DNA of 64,000 nucleotides from Prado023 sp963736425 (GTDB lineage Bacteria; Actinomycetota; Actinomycetes; S36-B12; CAIYMF01), in contig CAVTOX010000024.1 in assembly GCA_963736425.1 (NCBI GenBank), positions 35,519-99,518 of the forward strand. The letters run 5' to 3'. This document shows positions 1 to 8,932 of this stretch, piece after piece. The translations under genes and the position numbers were made by a program. Under the pieces are notes generated by a model. The model had not been told where the DNA came from and made no database searches. It saw only the letters and a program-made list of their open reading frames with translations. How positions within the stretch are numbered: position 1 is the first letter of the stretch; the number at the start of each line of letters is the position of its first letter.

Positions 1-124
1 GGGCAGGCGTCGGCACCCCGAGGTAGGGCGCGATCCCCTTCATGTACGCGGCCATCGCCGGAGCTCGCTCCGGCTCGGCGACGCCCACGAGCATCGGACG
101 CACCGCCTCAGCTGCACCGCTCAC
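1..124 (-). CDS. AlkD-like DNA alkylation repeat protein, N-terminus only
   Basis: The reverse strand from a GTG at 124 reads about 41 codons without a stop and runs off the window edge. Its translation includes AAYMKGIAPYLGVPTP, which resembles the first helices of DNA alkylation repeat (AlkD/DUF) glycosylases, where AYM-x-G-x-FPFLG-x-P-x-PxR is typical. That family removes alkylated bases without base flipping. The call rests only on this N-terminal motif; no catalytic residue lies in the visible part. The start is uncertain because no strong ribosome site precedes the GTG. Confidence 0.5.
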   Translation of the reverse strand, partial: MSGAAEAVRPMLVGVAEPERAPAMAAYMKGIAPYLGVPTPA

Positions 125-183
125 GCCCCGATGCTGCCACCGAGCACGGCGCCACGCCCACCCACGAAGTGCCGGCCTCAGGC

Positions 184-284
184 CCAAGATCCCGATCTGA
201 TCCAACTTCGAGGCCGAACGCCAGCCCGAGCCTTGGAGCGAACCGCGCAGAGCGCCCGAGACCTGGAGCAAGTCGGGATCTTGG
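184..284. repeat. Inverted repeat, 12-bp perfect arms, 77-bp interior
   Basis: CCAAGATCCCGA at 184-195 is matched by its exact complement TCGGGATCTTGG at 273-284. Inward of the arms the two copies remain similar for about ten more bases (TTGGATCAGA against CTGGAGCAAG). It sits in the 125-377 gap between the divergent AlkD-like and M13 genes, where I see no other feature. The stretch 200-215 (ATCCAACTTCGAGGCC) differs at two bases from 63920-63935 at the other end of the window, so this may be a dispersed intergenic repeat. Confidence 0.6.
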
Positions 285-377
285 CGGGCGACGATCGTGG
301 GCCAGGGATGGCAGACTCCTGCTCCTGACCGGTGGCGCACCCCACCGGATGCCCGAACCGCACCCACAGGAGCCGAT

Positions 378-2346
378 ATGCCCTCCGGCATCGACATGCA
401 GCACATCGACGCATCCATCCGTCCCCAGGACGACCTCTACGGCCACCACAACGGTGGGTGGCTGGCCGAGCACGAGATCCCGGCAGATCGGCCCTCCGAC
501 GGGGCATTCCACGCCCTGCGCGATGCGGCCGAGGTCCACGTGCGGGCGATCATCGAGGAGTCCGCGGCCGAGTCGGCGCCAGGCACCCTCGGGGCGAAGG
601 TGGGGGACCTGTACGCCTCGTTCATGGATGAGGCGGCCGTCGAGGCTCGGGGGCGCCAGCCACTCGAGGCGGACCTGGCTGACATCCGTGCGGTCACGGA
701 TCTCGCTGGGTTGCTCTCGGAGATGGCCCGGTTGCAGCTGCAGGGCGCGGTTGGCGGGTTCCTGGCGCCGTACGTCAACACCGATGCCCAGGATTCCAGC
801 CAGCTACATCGTCTACCTCACCCAGTCGGGACTGGGCCTGCCCGACGAGTCGTACTACCACCAGGAGTCGTTCGCAGCGATCCGCGAGGCCTACGTCGCC
901 CACACCGCCCGGATGCTGCTGCTTGCCGGCTGGTCGGCCGACGAGTCCGCCGCGCAGGCAGCCGCAGATCGGATCATGACGCTGGAGACGGCCATCGCGG
1001 ACCGGCACTGGAACAACGTCGACACCCGCGATGCCCTGAAGTCCTACAACCGGCGCGCGTTGGCTGAGGTCCCGGGGTTCATCGACGGCTTCGGGATCCG
1101 CGAGTGGCTCACGGCCCTGAGTGCCCCGATGGAGCACATCGACGAGGTCGTCGTCCGCCAGCCCAGCTATGTGGACTCGATCAGCGCCCTGCTGGCCGAG
1201 CAGCCCCTGGACGCGTGGCGTGACTGGTTGGCGTGGTCGGTGGTGCGCAACGGGGCATCGCTGCTGGACGCCGAGATCGTCCAGGCCAACTTCGACTTCT
1301 ACGGCACCACCCTGAGTGGGTCCCCGCAGCTGCGCGAGCGCTGGAAGCGTGGCGTCGGGCTCGTGGAGGGCTCCCTGGGTGAGGCCGTGGGCGAGCTGTA
1401 CGTGGGCAGGCACTTCCCGCCGGAGGCCAAGGCACGGATGGTCGAGCTCGTGGAGAACCTCGTGGCGGCCTACCGGGAGCGCCTGGAGGTCCTGGAGTGG
1501 ATGAGCCCCGACACCCGGGAGCGGGCCCTCGAGAAGCTCGCGGCGTTCACCCCCAAGATCGGGTACCCGGACAAGTGGCGCGACTACGAGCCCCTGGAGA
1601 TCTCCGCGGGCGACCTCATCGGCAACGTCCGCCGCGCGTCGCTGTTCGAGGCCCGCCACATGTGGGCCAAGCTCGGTGGGCCGGTGGACCGCCTGGAGTG
1701 GTTCATGACCCCGCAGACCGTCAACGCCTACTACAACCCGGGGATGAACGAGATCGTGTTCCCCGCTGCCATCCTGCATCCGCCGTTCTTCGACCTCGAC
1801 GCCGACGACGCGGTCAACTACGGCGCGATCGGGGCGGTGATCGGTCACGAGATCGGCCACGGCTTCGATGATCAGGGCTCCCGCTACGACGGCACCGGCA
1901 ACCTCGTCGACTGGTGGACCGAGGATGACCGCGCCCGCTTCGACGAGCTGGCCGCGCGACTGATCGCCCAGTTCGATGGCCTTGAGCCCCGGAGCCTGCC
2001 CCCGGGGAACGGCGTCAATGGGGCGTTGACAGTGGGGGAGAACATCGGCGACCTCGGCGGGGTCTCGGTGGCCTTCGAGGCCTACCGGCTGAGCCTCGGT
2101 GGCGAGCCGGCCCCGGTGATCGACGGGGTGACCGGGGAACAGCGATTCTTCCTCGGGTGGGCCCAGGCGTGGCGGACCAAGCATCGTGAGGCGCGCGCGA
2201 TCCAGCTGCTGGCGATCGATCCGCACTCCCCGGACGAGTTCCGCTGCAACATCGTGAGCAACCTGGCGGAGTTCCACGAGGCGTTCGACGTCCAACCAGG
2301 TGACGGCATGTGGCGCGAGCCCGAGGACCGCGTGGTGATCTGGTAG
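378..2346 (+). CDS. M13 family zinc metallopeptidase (neprilysin/PepO type), frameshifted
   Basis: Reconstructed protein of about 655 residues, the usual length for a bacterial M13 oligopeptidase that cleaves short peptides. Zinc site: GHEIGH near residue 490, with the downstream ENIGDLGG motif (third ligand Glu) near 554 and NAYYNPGMNEI just upstream of the zinc site, all canonical. The start is ATG 378, which follows AGGAG at 368-372. Reading begins in one frame (DLYGHHNGGWLAEHEIP, typical M13 N-terminus) and must shift at about 799-804 to continue as YIVYLTQSGLGLPDESYY. One inserted base there explains the break; otherwise both halves are well conserved. No signal peptide is visible, so it is probably cytoplasmic. 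Confidence 0.9.
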
Positions 2347-2357
2347 GGCCTACCTGC

Positions 2358-3401
2358 TCACCAGAGGGAGTGGATCGAGGCGCGCAGGCGCCTGTCGTAC
2401 AGCTCGGCGACAGCGTCGTTGAACCCCGCGCCCAGCGGGGGGACTGACCCCGCGGCAGCGTTCTCGCGGGCCTGCTCGGGTGAGCGGGCACCGGGGATCA
2501 CCGTGGTGACTCCGTCGAGCTGGGCGACCCAGGCCAGGGCTGCGCGTGCCGGCGACAGGTCGCGCGAGGCGGCCAGCGCTGCGAACTCCCGGGCGGCGCG
2601 CACCCCCTCGTCGTAGTCGACGCCGGAGAAGGTCTCCCCCCGGTCGAAGGCCTCCCCGTGGCGGTTGTACGTCCGGTGGTCCTCGGCGCCGAAGGTGGTG
2701 GTCTCGCTGTAGCGCCCCGACAGCAGGCCGCTGGCCAGGGGGACGCGCGCGATGATGCCCACGCCGGCCTCCCGAGCGGCGGGCAGGACGCGTTCGAGGG
2801 GCTTGAGCCGGAACGCGTTGATGATGATCTGGACCGAGGCCACCGCCGGCCGGGCGATAGCGGCCAGGGCCTGGTCGACCGTCTCCACGCTCACGCCGTA
2901 GCCGGCCATCACCCCCTCACCGACGAGCGTGTCGAGGTTGTCGAACACCTCATCGCTGGTGATCACGTCGGTCGGGGGGCAGTGCAGCTGGACCAGGTCG
3001 AGGGTGTCGGTGCGCAGGTTCGCCCGCGAGCGGTCGGTCCAGGTCCGGAAGTTGGCCATCGAGTAGTTCTCCAGGGTCTGCTCGGCGCGCCGGCCCATCT
3101 TGGTGGCGACGAACACGTCAAGCCCGGGGTTGGCTGCGAGGAACTCGGCGATGAGGCGCTCGCTGCGACCGTCGCCGTACACGTCGGCGGTGTCGAACAT
3201 CGTGACGCCGGACTCGACGGCGGCCTCGAGGACGGCCAGGGCGTCCTCGGGTGCGACAGCGCCCCAGTCCGCGCCGAGCTGCCAGGTGCCCAGCGAGATG
3301 ACCGACACGGGTCGCCCGGTCCGGCCCAGGACCCGCGCGGGCATCGGCGCATCAGGTCCGCCAGACTCGGGCAGCTCGTCGGTGCGGGGTTCAGCGTCCA
3401 T
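2358..3401 (-). CDS. Aldo/keto reductase
   Basis: A 347-residue NADPH-dependent oxidoreductase with the AKR (alpha/beta)8 fold. The tetrad is visible: Asp and Tyr in FDTADVYGDGRSE near residues 70-75, Lys in VATKMGRR near 100, His in LVQLHCPP near 139. The C-terminal TTVIPGARSPEQ loop is the usual cofactor-binding segment. The first 19 residues are an extra, unconserved leader before MPARVLGRTG, but TGGAGG just upstream of the ATG at 3401 supports the longer start. The start overlaps the end of galK by 11 bases, so the two are translationally coupled. Substrate unknown; the linkage suggests a sugar or sugar-derived aldehyde. Confidence 0.9.
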   Translation of the reverse strand: MDAEPRTDELPESGGPDAPMPARVLGRTGRPVSVISLGTWQLGADWGAVAPEDALAVLEAAVESGVTMFDTADVYGDGRSERLIAEFLAANPGLDVFVATKMGRRAEQTLENYSMANFRTWTDRSRANLRTDTLDLVQLHCPPTDVITSDEVFDNLDTLVGEGVMAGYGVSVETVDQALAAIARPAVASVQIIINAFRLKPLERVLPAAREAGVGIIARVPLASGLLSGRYSETTTFGAEDHRTYNRHGEAFDRGETFSGVDYDEGVRAAREFAALAASRDLSPARAALAWVAQLDGVTTVIPGARSPEQARENAAAGSVPPLGAGFNDAVAELYDRRLRASIHSLW

Positions 3402-4632
3402 CCGGTCCTCCAGGGAATTCGGTCGCGGCAGGTGCGTCGGTGGTAGAGGAGCGGGTGGTCTCGGCCGAGTGGCCGTCGATCCGGCGGGCCCCGCCGGCGG
3501 GGCTGACGATCCGGAAGGTCGGCGCAGCCAGGCCGTCGCGGGTCAGGGCCTGCCGCACCGAGTCCTGCACGCGGGCGACCGCGTCGGGCCGGCAGAGCGT
3601 CACGACGTTGCCGCCGAATCCGCCGCCGGTCATCCGGGCCGCTGCGGCCCCGGCGACCACCGCCGCCGACACGGCGATGTCGAGCTCGGGGCAGCTGACC
3701 TCGTAGTCGCGCGAGAGGGAGGTGTGCGACCCGGCGAATGCCCGGCCCAGAGCCGGGCCATCGGCATCCGCGAACGCCCGCACCGCATCGGCGACGCGCG
3801 CCTGCTCGGTGATCACGTGCCGCGCGCGACGCGCCTCGGGCTCGGGGAGGGCGTCGACCCGGACGATCTCGCCCAGCGGGATGTCCGCCAGGTGCGTGAC
3901 CCCCAGGGCTTCCGCCGCGCGCTCGCAGGTGGCTCGCCGGTCGGCGTACGCGCCGTCGGCAAGGTCGTGGCGGACGTTGGTGTCGATGAGCAACACCTGA
4001 AACCCCAGGCGGTCCAGGTTCAGGGGTACGTCCTGGGACTCGAGGGTGGCGGAGTTCAGCAGCAGGGCGCTTCCCGGTTGGGCGAGCATCGACGCGGCCT
4101 GGTCCATGATCCCGCAGGGGACGTGGGCGTACTCGTGCTCGACCTGCTGGGCGGCAAGGGCCACCTCCCTCGGGGCCACCTCGGCCCCACCGAGGGCGAT
4201 CACGGCAGTCAGGACGGCGCACTCAAGCGAGGCCGACGACGACAGCCCGGCACCCAGGGGCAGGTCAGCATCGATCGACAGGTCCACGCCACCTGCGAAC
4301 CATCCACGCGCCTCGGCGATCGCCAGGGCGCCGACGACGTACCCGAGCCACCCGTTGGCGGCGGTGCGGTCGAATGTCGCCGGGTCGATCGTGGCGATCG
4401 GCCCGTTGACCTGGCGCGAATGCAGGCCGAACCGGCCATCCGTGCGCGGCGAGGCGGCGCACATGGTGCCCATGTCGATGGCCATCGGAAGGACGTTGCC
4501 CCCGTTGTAGTCGGTGTGCTCACCGATCAGGTTGACCCGGCCGGGGGCGAAGGTGATCACTTTCGGGTCGGTGGCGAACAGCTTCCGGTGCCGTGCGCGC
4601 ATCTGCTCTGCGCGTCGCTCGTCATCGATCAT
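3391..4632 (-). CDS. galK: Galactokinase
   Basis: GHMP-family kinase that phosphorylates galactose to galactose 1-phosphate with ATP. It shows the galactokinase signature GRVNLIGEHTDYNGG near residue 31, the ATP-binding LPLGAGLSSSASLE near 127, and the C-terminal GHMP motif MTGGGFGGN near 334. I chose ATG 4632 because GAGGAG lies seven bases upstream; a GTG at 4647 would add five residues and lie inside that ribosome site. About 413 residues, with a poorly conserved Ser/Thr-rich tail of about 20. No galT or galE is adjacent; the partner gene is an aldo/keto reductase. The gene diverges from araB. Confidence 0.95.
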   Translation of the reverse strand: MIDDERRAEQMRARHRKLFATDPKVITFAPGRVNLIGEHTDYNGGNVLPMAIDMGTMCAASPRTDGRFGLHSRQVNGPIATIDPATFDRTAANGWLGYVVGALAIAEARGWFAGGVDLSIDADLPLGAGLSSSASLECAVLTAVIALGGAEVAPREVALAAQQVEHEYAHVPCGIMDQAASMLAQPGSALLLNSATLESQDVPLNLDRLGFQVLLIDTNVRHDLADGAYADRRATCERAAEALGVTHLADIPLGEIVRVDALPEPEARRARHVITEQARVADAVRAFADADGPALGRAFAGSHTSLSRDYEVSCPELDIAVSAAVVAGAAAARMTGGGFGGNVVTLCRPDAVARVQDSVRQALTRDGLAAPTFRIVSPAGGARRIDGHSAETTRSSTTDAPAATEFPGGPDGR

Positions 4633-4712
4633 CAGCGATCTCCTCACCAGTCACAGCCTGGCCGTCGTCCCGACCGAAGTCCGGATGCCCGAGCCTGCCA
4701 ACGTCGCCCACA

Positions 4713-4726
4713 TGTTACCGCTCTCA
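4713..4726. promoter_or_regulatory. Candidate LacI-family operator upstream of galK
   Basis: TGTTACCGCTCTCA fits the general LacI-family half-site pattern TG-N2-A-N-CG-N-T-N2-CA. It lies about 80 bases upstream of the galK start. The symmetry is imperfect, so the call rests on pattern and position only. Confidence 0.4.
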
Positions 4727-4931
4727 GACATCAATGCCCCCACTGGCAGGGACTCCGCCGCCAGACGCATCGCGTTCGGCTTCAGGGGCGATTCACCGCA
4801 GAAAGTCCCCATTAGGGGTGATTTCGCGGGCGAAACATGCGTTCCGGATCGCGCTCCGTGCCGATGGCTGCCGATGAGCGCCGCGTTACCAAATCGTTAT
4901 CAACACGCGGTGCATCCGGGCCCGGCAGCAC

Positions 4932-4960
4932 TTGACTCCCGGATTGTGTGCGCTAACAAT
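4932..4960 (+). promoter_or_regulatory. araB promoter with overlapping LacI-type operator
   Basis: TTGACT at 4932-4937 and AACAAT at 4955-4960, 17 bases apart, form a plausible sigma-70-type promoter. The 18-bp ATTGTGTGCGCTAACAAT at 4943-4960 is a near palindrome (7 of 9 half-site positions match) centred on CG, as for LacI-family operators, and covers the spacer and -10 box. The likely ligand is the LacI-family regulator at 13205, which would block RNA polymerase until an arabinose-related inducer is present. Confidence 0.6.
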
Positions 4961-4990
4961 TGCCGTCAAGCAACTGAGAAGGGGTGTGCA

Positions 4991-6673
4991 GTGGACGAGC
5001 AGCGCGAGTCCTACGTGATCGGGGTCGATTTCGGGTCCCTATCCGGGCGCGCCGTGGTCGTCCGGGTCAGCGACGGTGCCGAGCTCGCCGGAGCCTCGCT
5101 GGACTACCCGCACGCAGTCCTCGACAGGGTCCTGCCCGACGGCACGACCGCCCTCGGCCCGGACTGGGCCCTGCAGGTCCCCAGCGACTACATCGACGTC
5201 CTGCGCACAGCCGTCCCCGAAGCCGTCCAGTCAGCCGGCATCGACCCGGCCGATGTCATCGGGATCGGCACCGACTTCACCGCGTGCACGATGGTCCCGA
5301 CCACCGCCGACGGCACCCCGCTCAACGAGCTCCCCGAGTTCGTCGGCATGCCGCACGCCTACGTCAAGCTCTGGAAGCACCACGCCGCCCAGCCGCAGGC
5401 CGACCGGATCAACGCGCTGGCTGCCGAGCGCGGCGAGTCGTGGCTGCCGCGCTACGGCGGGCTTATCTCCTCGGAATGGGAGTTCGCCAAGGGCCTGCAG
5501 GTCCTCGAGGAGGCACCGGAGGTCTACGCCGCGATCGACCGGTGGGTCGAGGCCGCGGACTGGATCATCTGGCAGCTCTGCGGCACGTACGTGCGCAACG
5601 CCTGCACCGCCGGGTACAAGGGCATCCTGCAGGACGGCGCCTACCCGTCGCCTGAGTTCCTCGCGGCGCTGAACCCCGACTTCGCCGACTTCGTGGCCAC
5701 CAAGCTCGAGCACCCGATCGGCCAGCTCGGCGCACGTGCCGGTGGCCTCACCGCGCAGGCGGCCGCGTGGACCGGCCTGCCCGAGGGCATCGCCGTGGCG
5801 GTCGGCAACGTCGACGCGCACGTCACCGCGCCCGCTGCCCAGGCCGTCGAGCCGGGCCAGATGGTCGCGATCATGGGCACCTCGACCTGCCACGTCATGA
5901 ACGGGGAGTCCCTGCACGAGGTGCCCGGGATGTGCGGGGTCGTCGACGGCGGCATCACCGCCGGGCTCTGGGGCTACGAGGCCGGGCAGAGCGGCGTCGG
6001 CGACATCTTCGGCTGGTTCGTCGACACGAGCGTGCCGGCCAGCTACTCGCAAGCCGCTGCCGACGCCGGCATCTCCGTGCACGAGCACCTGACCGCCCTG
6101 GCCGCCCAGCAGCGCGTCGGCGAGCACGGGCTGGTCGCCCTGGACTGGCACAGCGGCAACCGCTCGGTGCTGGTCGACCACGAGCTGTCCGGGGTGATCG
6201 TCGGACAGACCCTGACCACCCGACCCGAGGACCAGTACCGCGCGCTGATGGAGTCCACGGCCTTCGGCACCCGGCGGATCATCGAGTCGTTCACCGAGTC
6301 GGGCGTCCCCGTGACCGAGCTGGTCGTGGCCGGCGGGCTGCTGAAGAACGCGTTCCTGATGCAGATGTACTCCGACGTGACCAACCTCCCGCTGAGCACG
6401 ATCGACTCCGCCCAGGGCCCGGCCCTCGGATCGGCCATCCACGCAGCGGTCGCCGCGGGCGCCTACCCGGACGTGCTGGCGGCCTCGCGGGCGATGGGCC
6501 GCTCGATCCGCGGCGTGTACGAGCCCGACCCGCAGAACGCCGCCGCCTACGACGAGCTCTATGCCGAGTACCTGCTGCTCCACGACTACTTCGGCCGGGG
6601 CGCCAACGACGTGATGCACCGGCTCAAGGCCCGCCGTCGCGCGGTCGCCGCCGAGATCGCCGCGGGGGCCTGA
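4991..6673 (+). CDS. araB: Ribulokinase
   Basis: FGGY-family carbohydrate kinase of 560 residues that phosphorylates L-ribulose to L-ribulose 5-phosphate, second step of L-arabinose catabolism. The N-terminal phosphate-binding loop YVIGVDFGSLSGR (residues 8-20), the GTDFTACTMVP segment, the ATP-domain IMGTSTCH and the C-terminal VVAGGLLKNAFLMQMYSDV are all typical of AraB. The start is GTG 4991, preceded by GAGAAGGGG. It is the first gene of araB-araD-araA and leaves one base before araD. Regulation: the operator-covered promoter just upstream. Confidence 0.96.
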   Translation: MDEQRESYVIGVDFGSLSGRAVVVRVSDGAELAGASLDYPHAVLDRVLPDGTTALGPDWALQVPSDYIDVLRTAVPEAVQSAGIDPADVIGIGTDFTACTMVPTTADGTPLNELPEFVGMPHAYVKLWKHHAAQPQADRINALAAERGESWLPRYGGLISSEWEFAKGLQVLEEAPEVYAAIDRWVEAADWIIWQLCGTYVRNACTAGYKGILQDGAYPSPEFLAALNPDFADFVATKLEHPIGQLGARAGGLTAQAAAWTGLPEGIAVAVGNVDAHVTAPAAQAVEPGQMVAIMGTSTCHVMNGESLHEVPGMCGVVDGGITAGLWGYEAGQSGVGDIFGWFVDTSVPASYSQAAADAGISVHEHLTALAAQQRVGEHGLVALDWHSGNRSVLVDHELSGVIVGQTLTTRPEDQYRALMESTAFGTRRIIESFTESGVPVTELVVAGGLLKNAFLMQMYSDVTNLPLSTIDSAQGPALGSAIHAAVAAGAYPDVLAASRAMGRSIRGVYEPDPQNAAAYDELYAEYLLLHDYFGRGANDVMHRLKARRRAVAAEIAAGA

Positions 6674-6674
6674 C

Positions 6675-7364
6675 ATGACGATCCCCGCCGAGGCACGCCC
6701 CGCACTGGAGGCCCTGCGCGCCCAGGTCGCGGCCCTGCACGCGGAGCTGACCCGCTACGAGCTCGTGATCTGGACGGCCGGCAACGTCTCGGCGCGCGTC
6801 CCGGGGCACGACCTGATGGTCATCAAGCCCTCCGGGGTCTCCTACGACGAGCTGTCCGCCGAGCGCATGGTCGTCACCGACCTGTACGGCACCCTGGTCG
6901 AGGGCGACTTCGCCCCCTCCTCGGACACGGCCGCTCACGCCTACGTCTACCGGCACATGCCCGAGATCGGCGGGGTCGTGCACACGCACTCCACCTACGC
7001 CTGCGCCTGGGCCGCGCGCCGCGAGGCCATCCCGTGCGTGCTGACGATGATCGCCGACGAGTTCGGCGGGGAGATCCCTGTCGGTCCCTTCGCCCGGATC
7101 GGCGATGACTCGATCGGCGCCGGCATCGTGGACGTCCTGCGGGGCAGCCGCTCCCCGGCCGTCCTGATGGCCAACCACGGACCCTTCACCGTCGGGCCCG
7201 ACGCCCGCAGCGCAGTCAAGGCCGCCGTGATGCTCGAGGACGTCGCCCGCACGGTCCACATCTCCCGCCAGCTCGGCGAGCCCGTTCCCCTGGCCATCGA
7301 GGACATCGATGGCCTGTACGAGCGCTACCAGAACGTCTACGGACAGCACGGAGGACAGCAATGA
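6675..7364 (+). CDS. araD: L-ribulose-5-phosphate 4-epimerase
   Basis: Class II aldolase/adducin fold, 229 residues, converting L-ribulose 5-phosphate to D-xylulose 5-phosphate. Zinc ligands are visible in VVHTHSTYACAW (two His near residues 97-99) and in the later VLMANHGPFTVG segment; GNVSARVPG near residue 37 and KPSGVSYDEL near 53 are the phosphate-binding loops. It starts one base after araB stops and its last four bases ATGA contain the araA start, so the three genes are tightly coupled. Order B-D-A differs from the araBAD order of E. coli. Confidence 0.95.
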   Translation: MTIPAEARPALEALRAQVAALHAELTRYELVIWTAGNVSARVPGHDLMVIKPSGVSYDELSAERMVVTDLYGTLVEGDFAPSSDTAAHAYVYRHMPEIGGVVHTHSTYACAWAARREAIPCVLTMIADEFGGEIPVGPFARIGDDSIGAGIVDVLRGSRSPAVLMANHGPFTVGPDARSAVKAAVMLEDVARTVHISRQLGEPVPLAIEDIDGLYERYQNVYGQHGGQQ

Positions 7365-8866
7365 CCAACCCCGCCCCCTCGCAGATCTGGTTCCTCACCG
7401 GGAGCCAGACCCTCTACGGCGACGAGGTCCTGGCCCAGGTGGCCCAGCAGTCCGGTGAGATCGCCCGCACGCTCGACGCGTCGGCGGCGATCCCGTTCGA
7501 GATCGTGTTCAAGCCGGTGCTCAAGGAGGCCGAGGCGATCCGCCGCATGATGATCGAGGCCAGCGCTGACGACGCCTGCATCGGCGTGATCGCCTGGATG
7601 CACACGTTCAGCCCGGCGAAGATGTGGATCTCCGGCCTCGATGCCCTGCGCAAGCCGCTGCTGCACCTGCACACGCAGGCCAACCGCGACCTGCCGTGGG
7701 CGACCATCGACATGGACTTCATGAACCTTAACCAGGCCGCGCACGGCGATCGGGAGTTCGGCTTCATGGCGGCCCGCATGGGCATCGCACGCAAGACCAT
7801 CGCCGGCCACGCCAGCGACCCCGTGGTCGCCGAGCGGATCGGGCAGTGGGCCCGCGCCGCCGCCGGAGCCGCGGCCATGCGCTCGATGCGCCTGGCACGG
7901 TTCGGGGACAACATGCGCAACGTCGCGGTCACCGAGGGCGACAAGGTCGAGGCCGAGATCCGCTTCGGCGTCTCGGTGAACACCTATGGCGTCAACGACC
8001 TGGTCGCGGTGGTCGATGCGGTCGCGGAGTCTGAGATCGATGCGCTCGTCGCCGAGTACGCCGACCTCTACGACATCGCCGCCGAGCTCCAGCCCGGTGC
8101 TGCCCGCCACGATGCGCTGCGGTACGGCGCGCGCATCGAGGCGGGCCTGCGCCGGTTCCTCACCGACGGCGGGTTCACCGCGTTCACCTCGAACTTCGAG
8201 GACCTCGGTGGGCTGCGCCAGCTGCCGGGCCTGGCCGTCCAGCGGCTGATGGCCGACGGCTACGGCTTCGCCGGTGAGGGCGACTGGAAGACCGCGGTCA
8301 TGGTGCGCACGTTCAAGGTCATGGCCCAGGGCCTGCCCGGTGGGACCTCGTTCATGGAGGACTACACCTACCACCTGGCCCCCGGAGCGGAGAAGATCCT
8401 CGGGGCGCACATGCTCGAGGTCTGCCCGTCGATCACCGACGAGCGCCCGCGCCTGGAGATCCACCCGCTGGCCATCGGCGGCCGCGAGGACCCGGTCCGC
8501 CTGGTCTTCACCGCCACGCCGGCAGCGGGTGTGGTCCTGGGGCTGTGCGATATGGGCGACAGGTTCCGGTTCGTGGCCAACGAGGTGGAGCTTGTCGCCC
8601 CGGATGCGGACCTGCCCAACCTGCCCGTCGCTCGCGCAGTGTGGCGCCCCGCGCCGGACCTGCGCACGTCGGCCGAGGCGTGGATCACCGCCGGCGGCCC
8701 CCACCACACGGTGCTCACCACGGCACTGTCCGCTGAGCACCTGTGGGACCTGTCGGAGATGGTCGGCACCGAGCTGGCGCTCATCGACAGCACAACAGAC
8801 ATCCGCCACTTCATCCAGGAGCGGCGGTGGAGCCAGGCGTACTACCGCCTGGCTCTGGGCTTCTAG
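7361..8866 (+). CDS. araA: L-arabinose isomerase
   Basis: A 501-residue manganese-dependent isomerase (L-arabinose to L-ribulose), the usual AraA length. The N-terminal QIWFLTGSQTLYGDE is diagnostic, as are GGTSFMEDYTYHL and the following HMLEVCP region, which contribute acidic and His metal ligands. The ATG overlaps the araD stop as ATGA. A GC-rich hairpin follows the stop codon, before the transporter genes. Confidence 0.97.
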   Translation: MTNPAPSQIWFLTGSQTLYGDEVLAQVAQQSGEIARTLDASAAIPFEIVFKPVLKEAEAIRRMMIEASADDACIGVIAWMHTFSPAKMWISGLDALRKPLLHLHTQANRDLPWATIDMDFMNLNQAAHGDREFGFMAARMGIARKTIAGHASDPVVAERIGQWARAAAGAAAMRSMRLARFGDNMRNVAVTEGDKVEAEIRFGVSVNTYGVNDLVAVVDAVAESEIDALVAEYADLYDIAAELQPGAARHDALRYGARIEAGLRRFLTDGGFTAFTSNFEDLGGLRQLPGLAVQRLMADGYGFAGEGDWKTAVMVRTFKVMAQGLPGGTSFMEDYTYHLAPGAEKILGAHMLEVCPSITDERPRLEIHPLAIGGREDPVRLVFTATPAAGVVLGLCDMGDRFRFVANEVELVAPDADLPNLPVARAVWRPAPDLRTSAEAWITAGGPHHTVLTTALSAEHLWDLSEMVGTELALIDSTTDIRHFIQERRWSQAYYRLALGF

Positions 8867-8887
8867 CCCGCAGCCAGGCGCACGACC

Positions 8888-8910
8888 CATGGGGCGAGCC
8901 CCGCCCCATG
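8888..8910 (+). other. Intercistronic hairpin between araA and the sugar-binding protein gene
   Basis: CATGGGGC at 8888-8895 pairs with GCCCCATG at 8903-8910 around a seven-base loop. There is no U run, and the next gene follows 23 bases later with its own AAGGAA site, so this is more likely a partial attenuator or mRNA-end stabiliser than a full terminator. Confidence 0.6.
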
Positions 8911-8932
8911 ACCCATCAGGAAGGAACGCTCA

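Larger units (their letters stand above)
4633..4990. promoter_or_regulatory. Divergent galK / araB control region
   Basis: A 358-bp gene-free stretch between the two divergent sugar operons, visibly richer in A and T than the flanking genes. It holds a LacI-type site near galK (4713-4726), a half-matching one at 4889-4902 (its complement TGATAACGATTTGG keeps TG, the central CG and the flanking A and T, but loses the terminal CA), and the ara promoter with its operator at 4932-4960. I see no ORF with a ribosome site in it. Confidence 0.6.

Noticed and set aside
775..2295. A 506-codon open frame on the reverse strand under the M13 gene
   Set aside because: It is the antisense shadow of a well supported zinc peptidase; its composition (Arg, Gly, Leu, Val rich, no domain) is typical of GC-driven frames.
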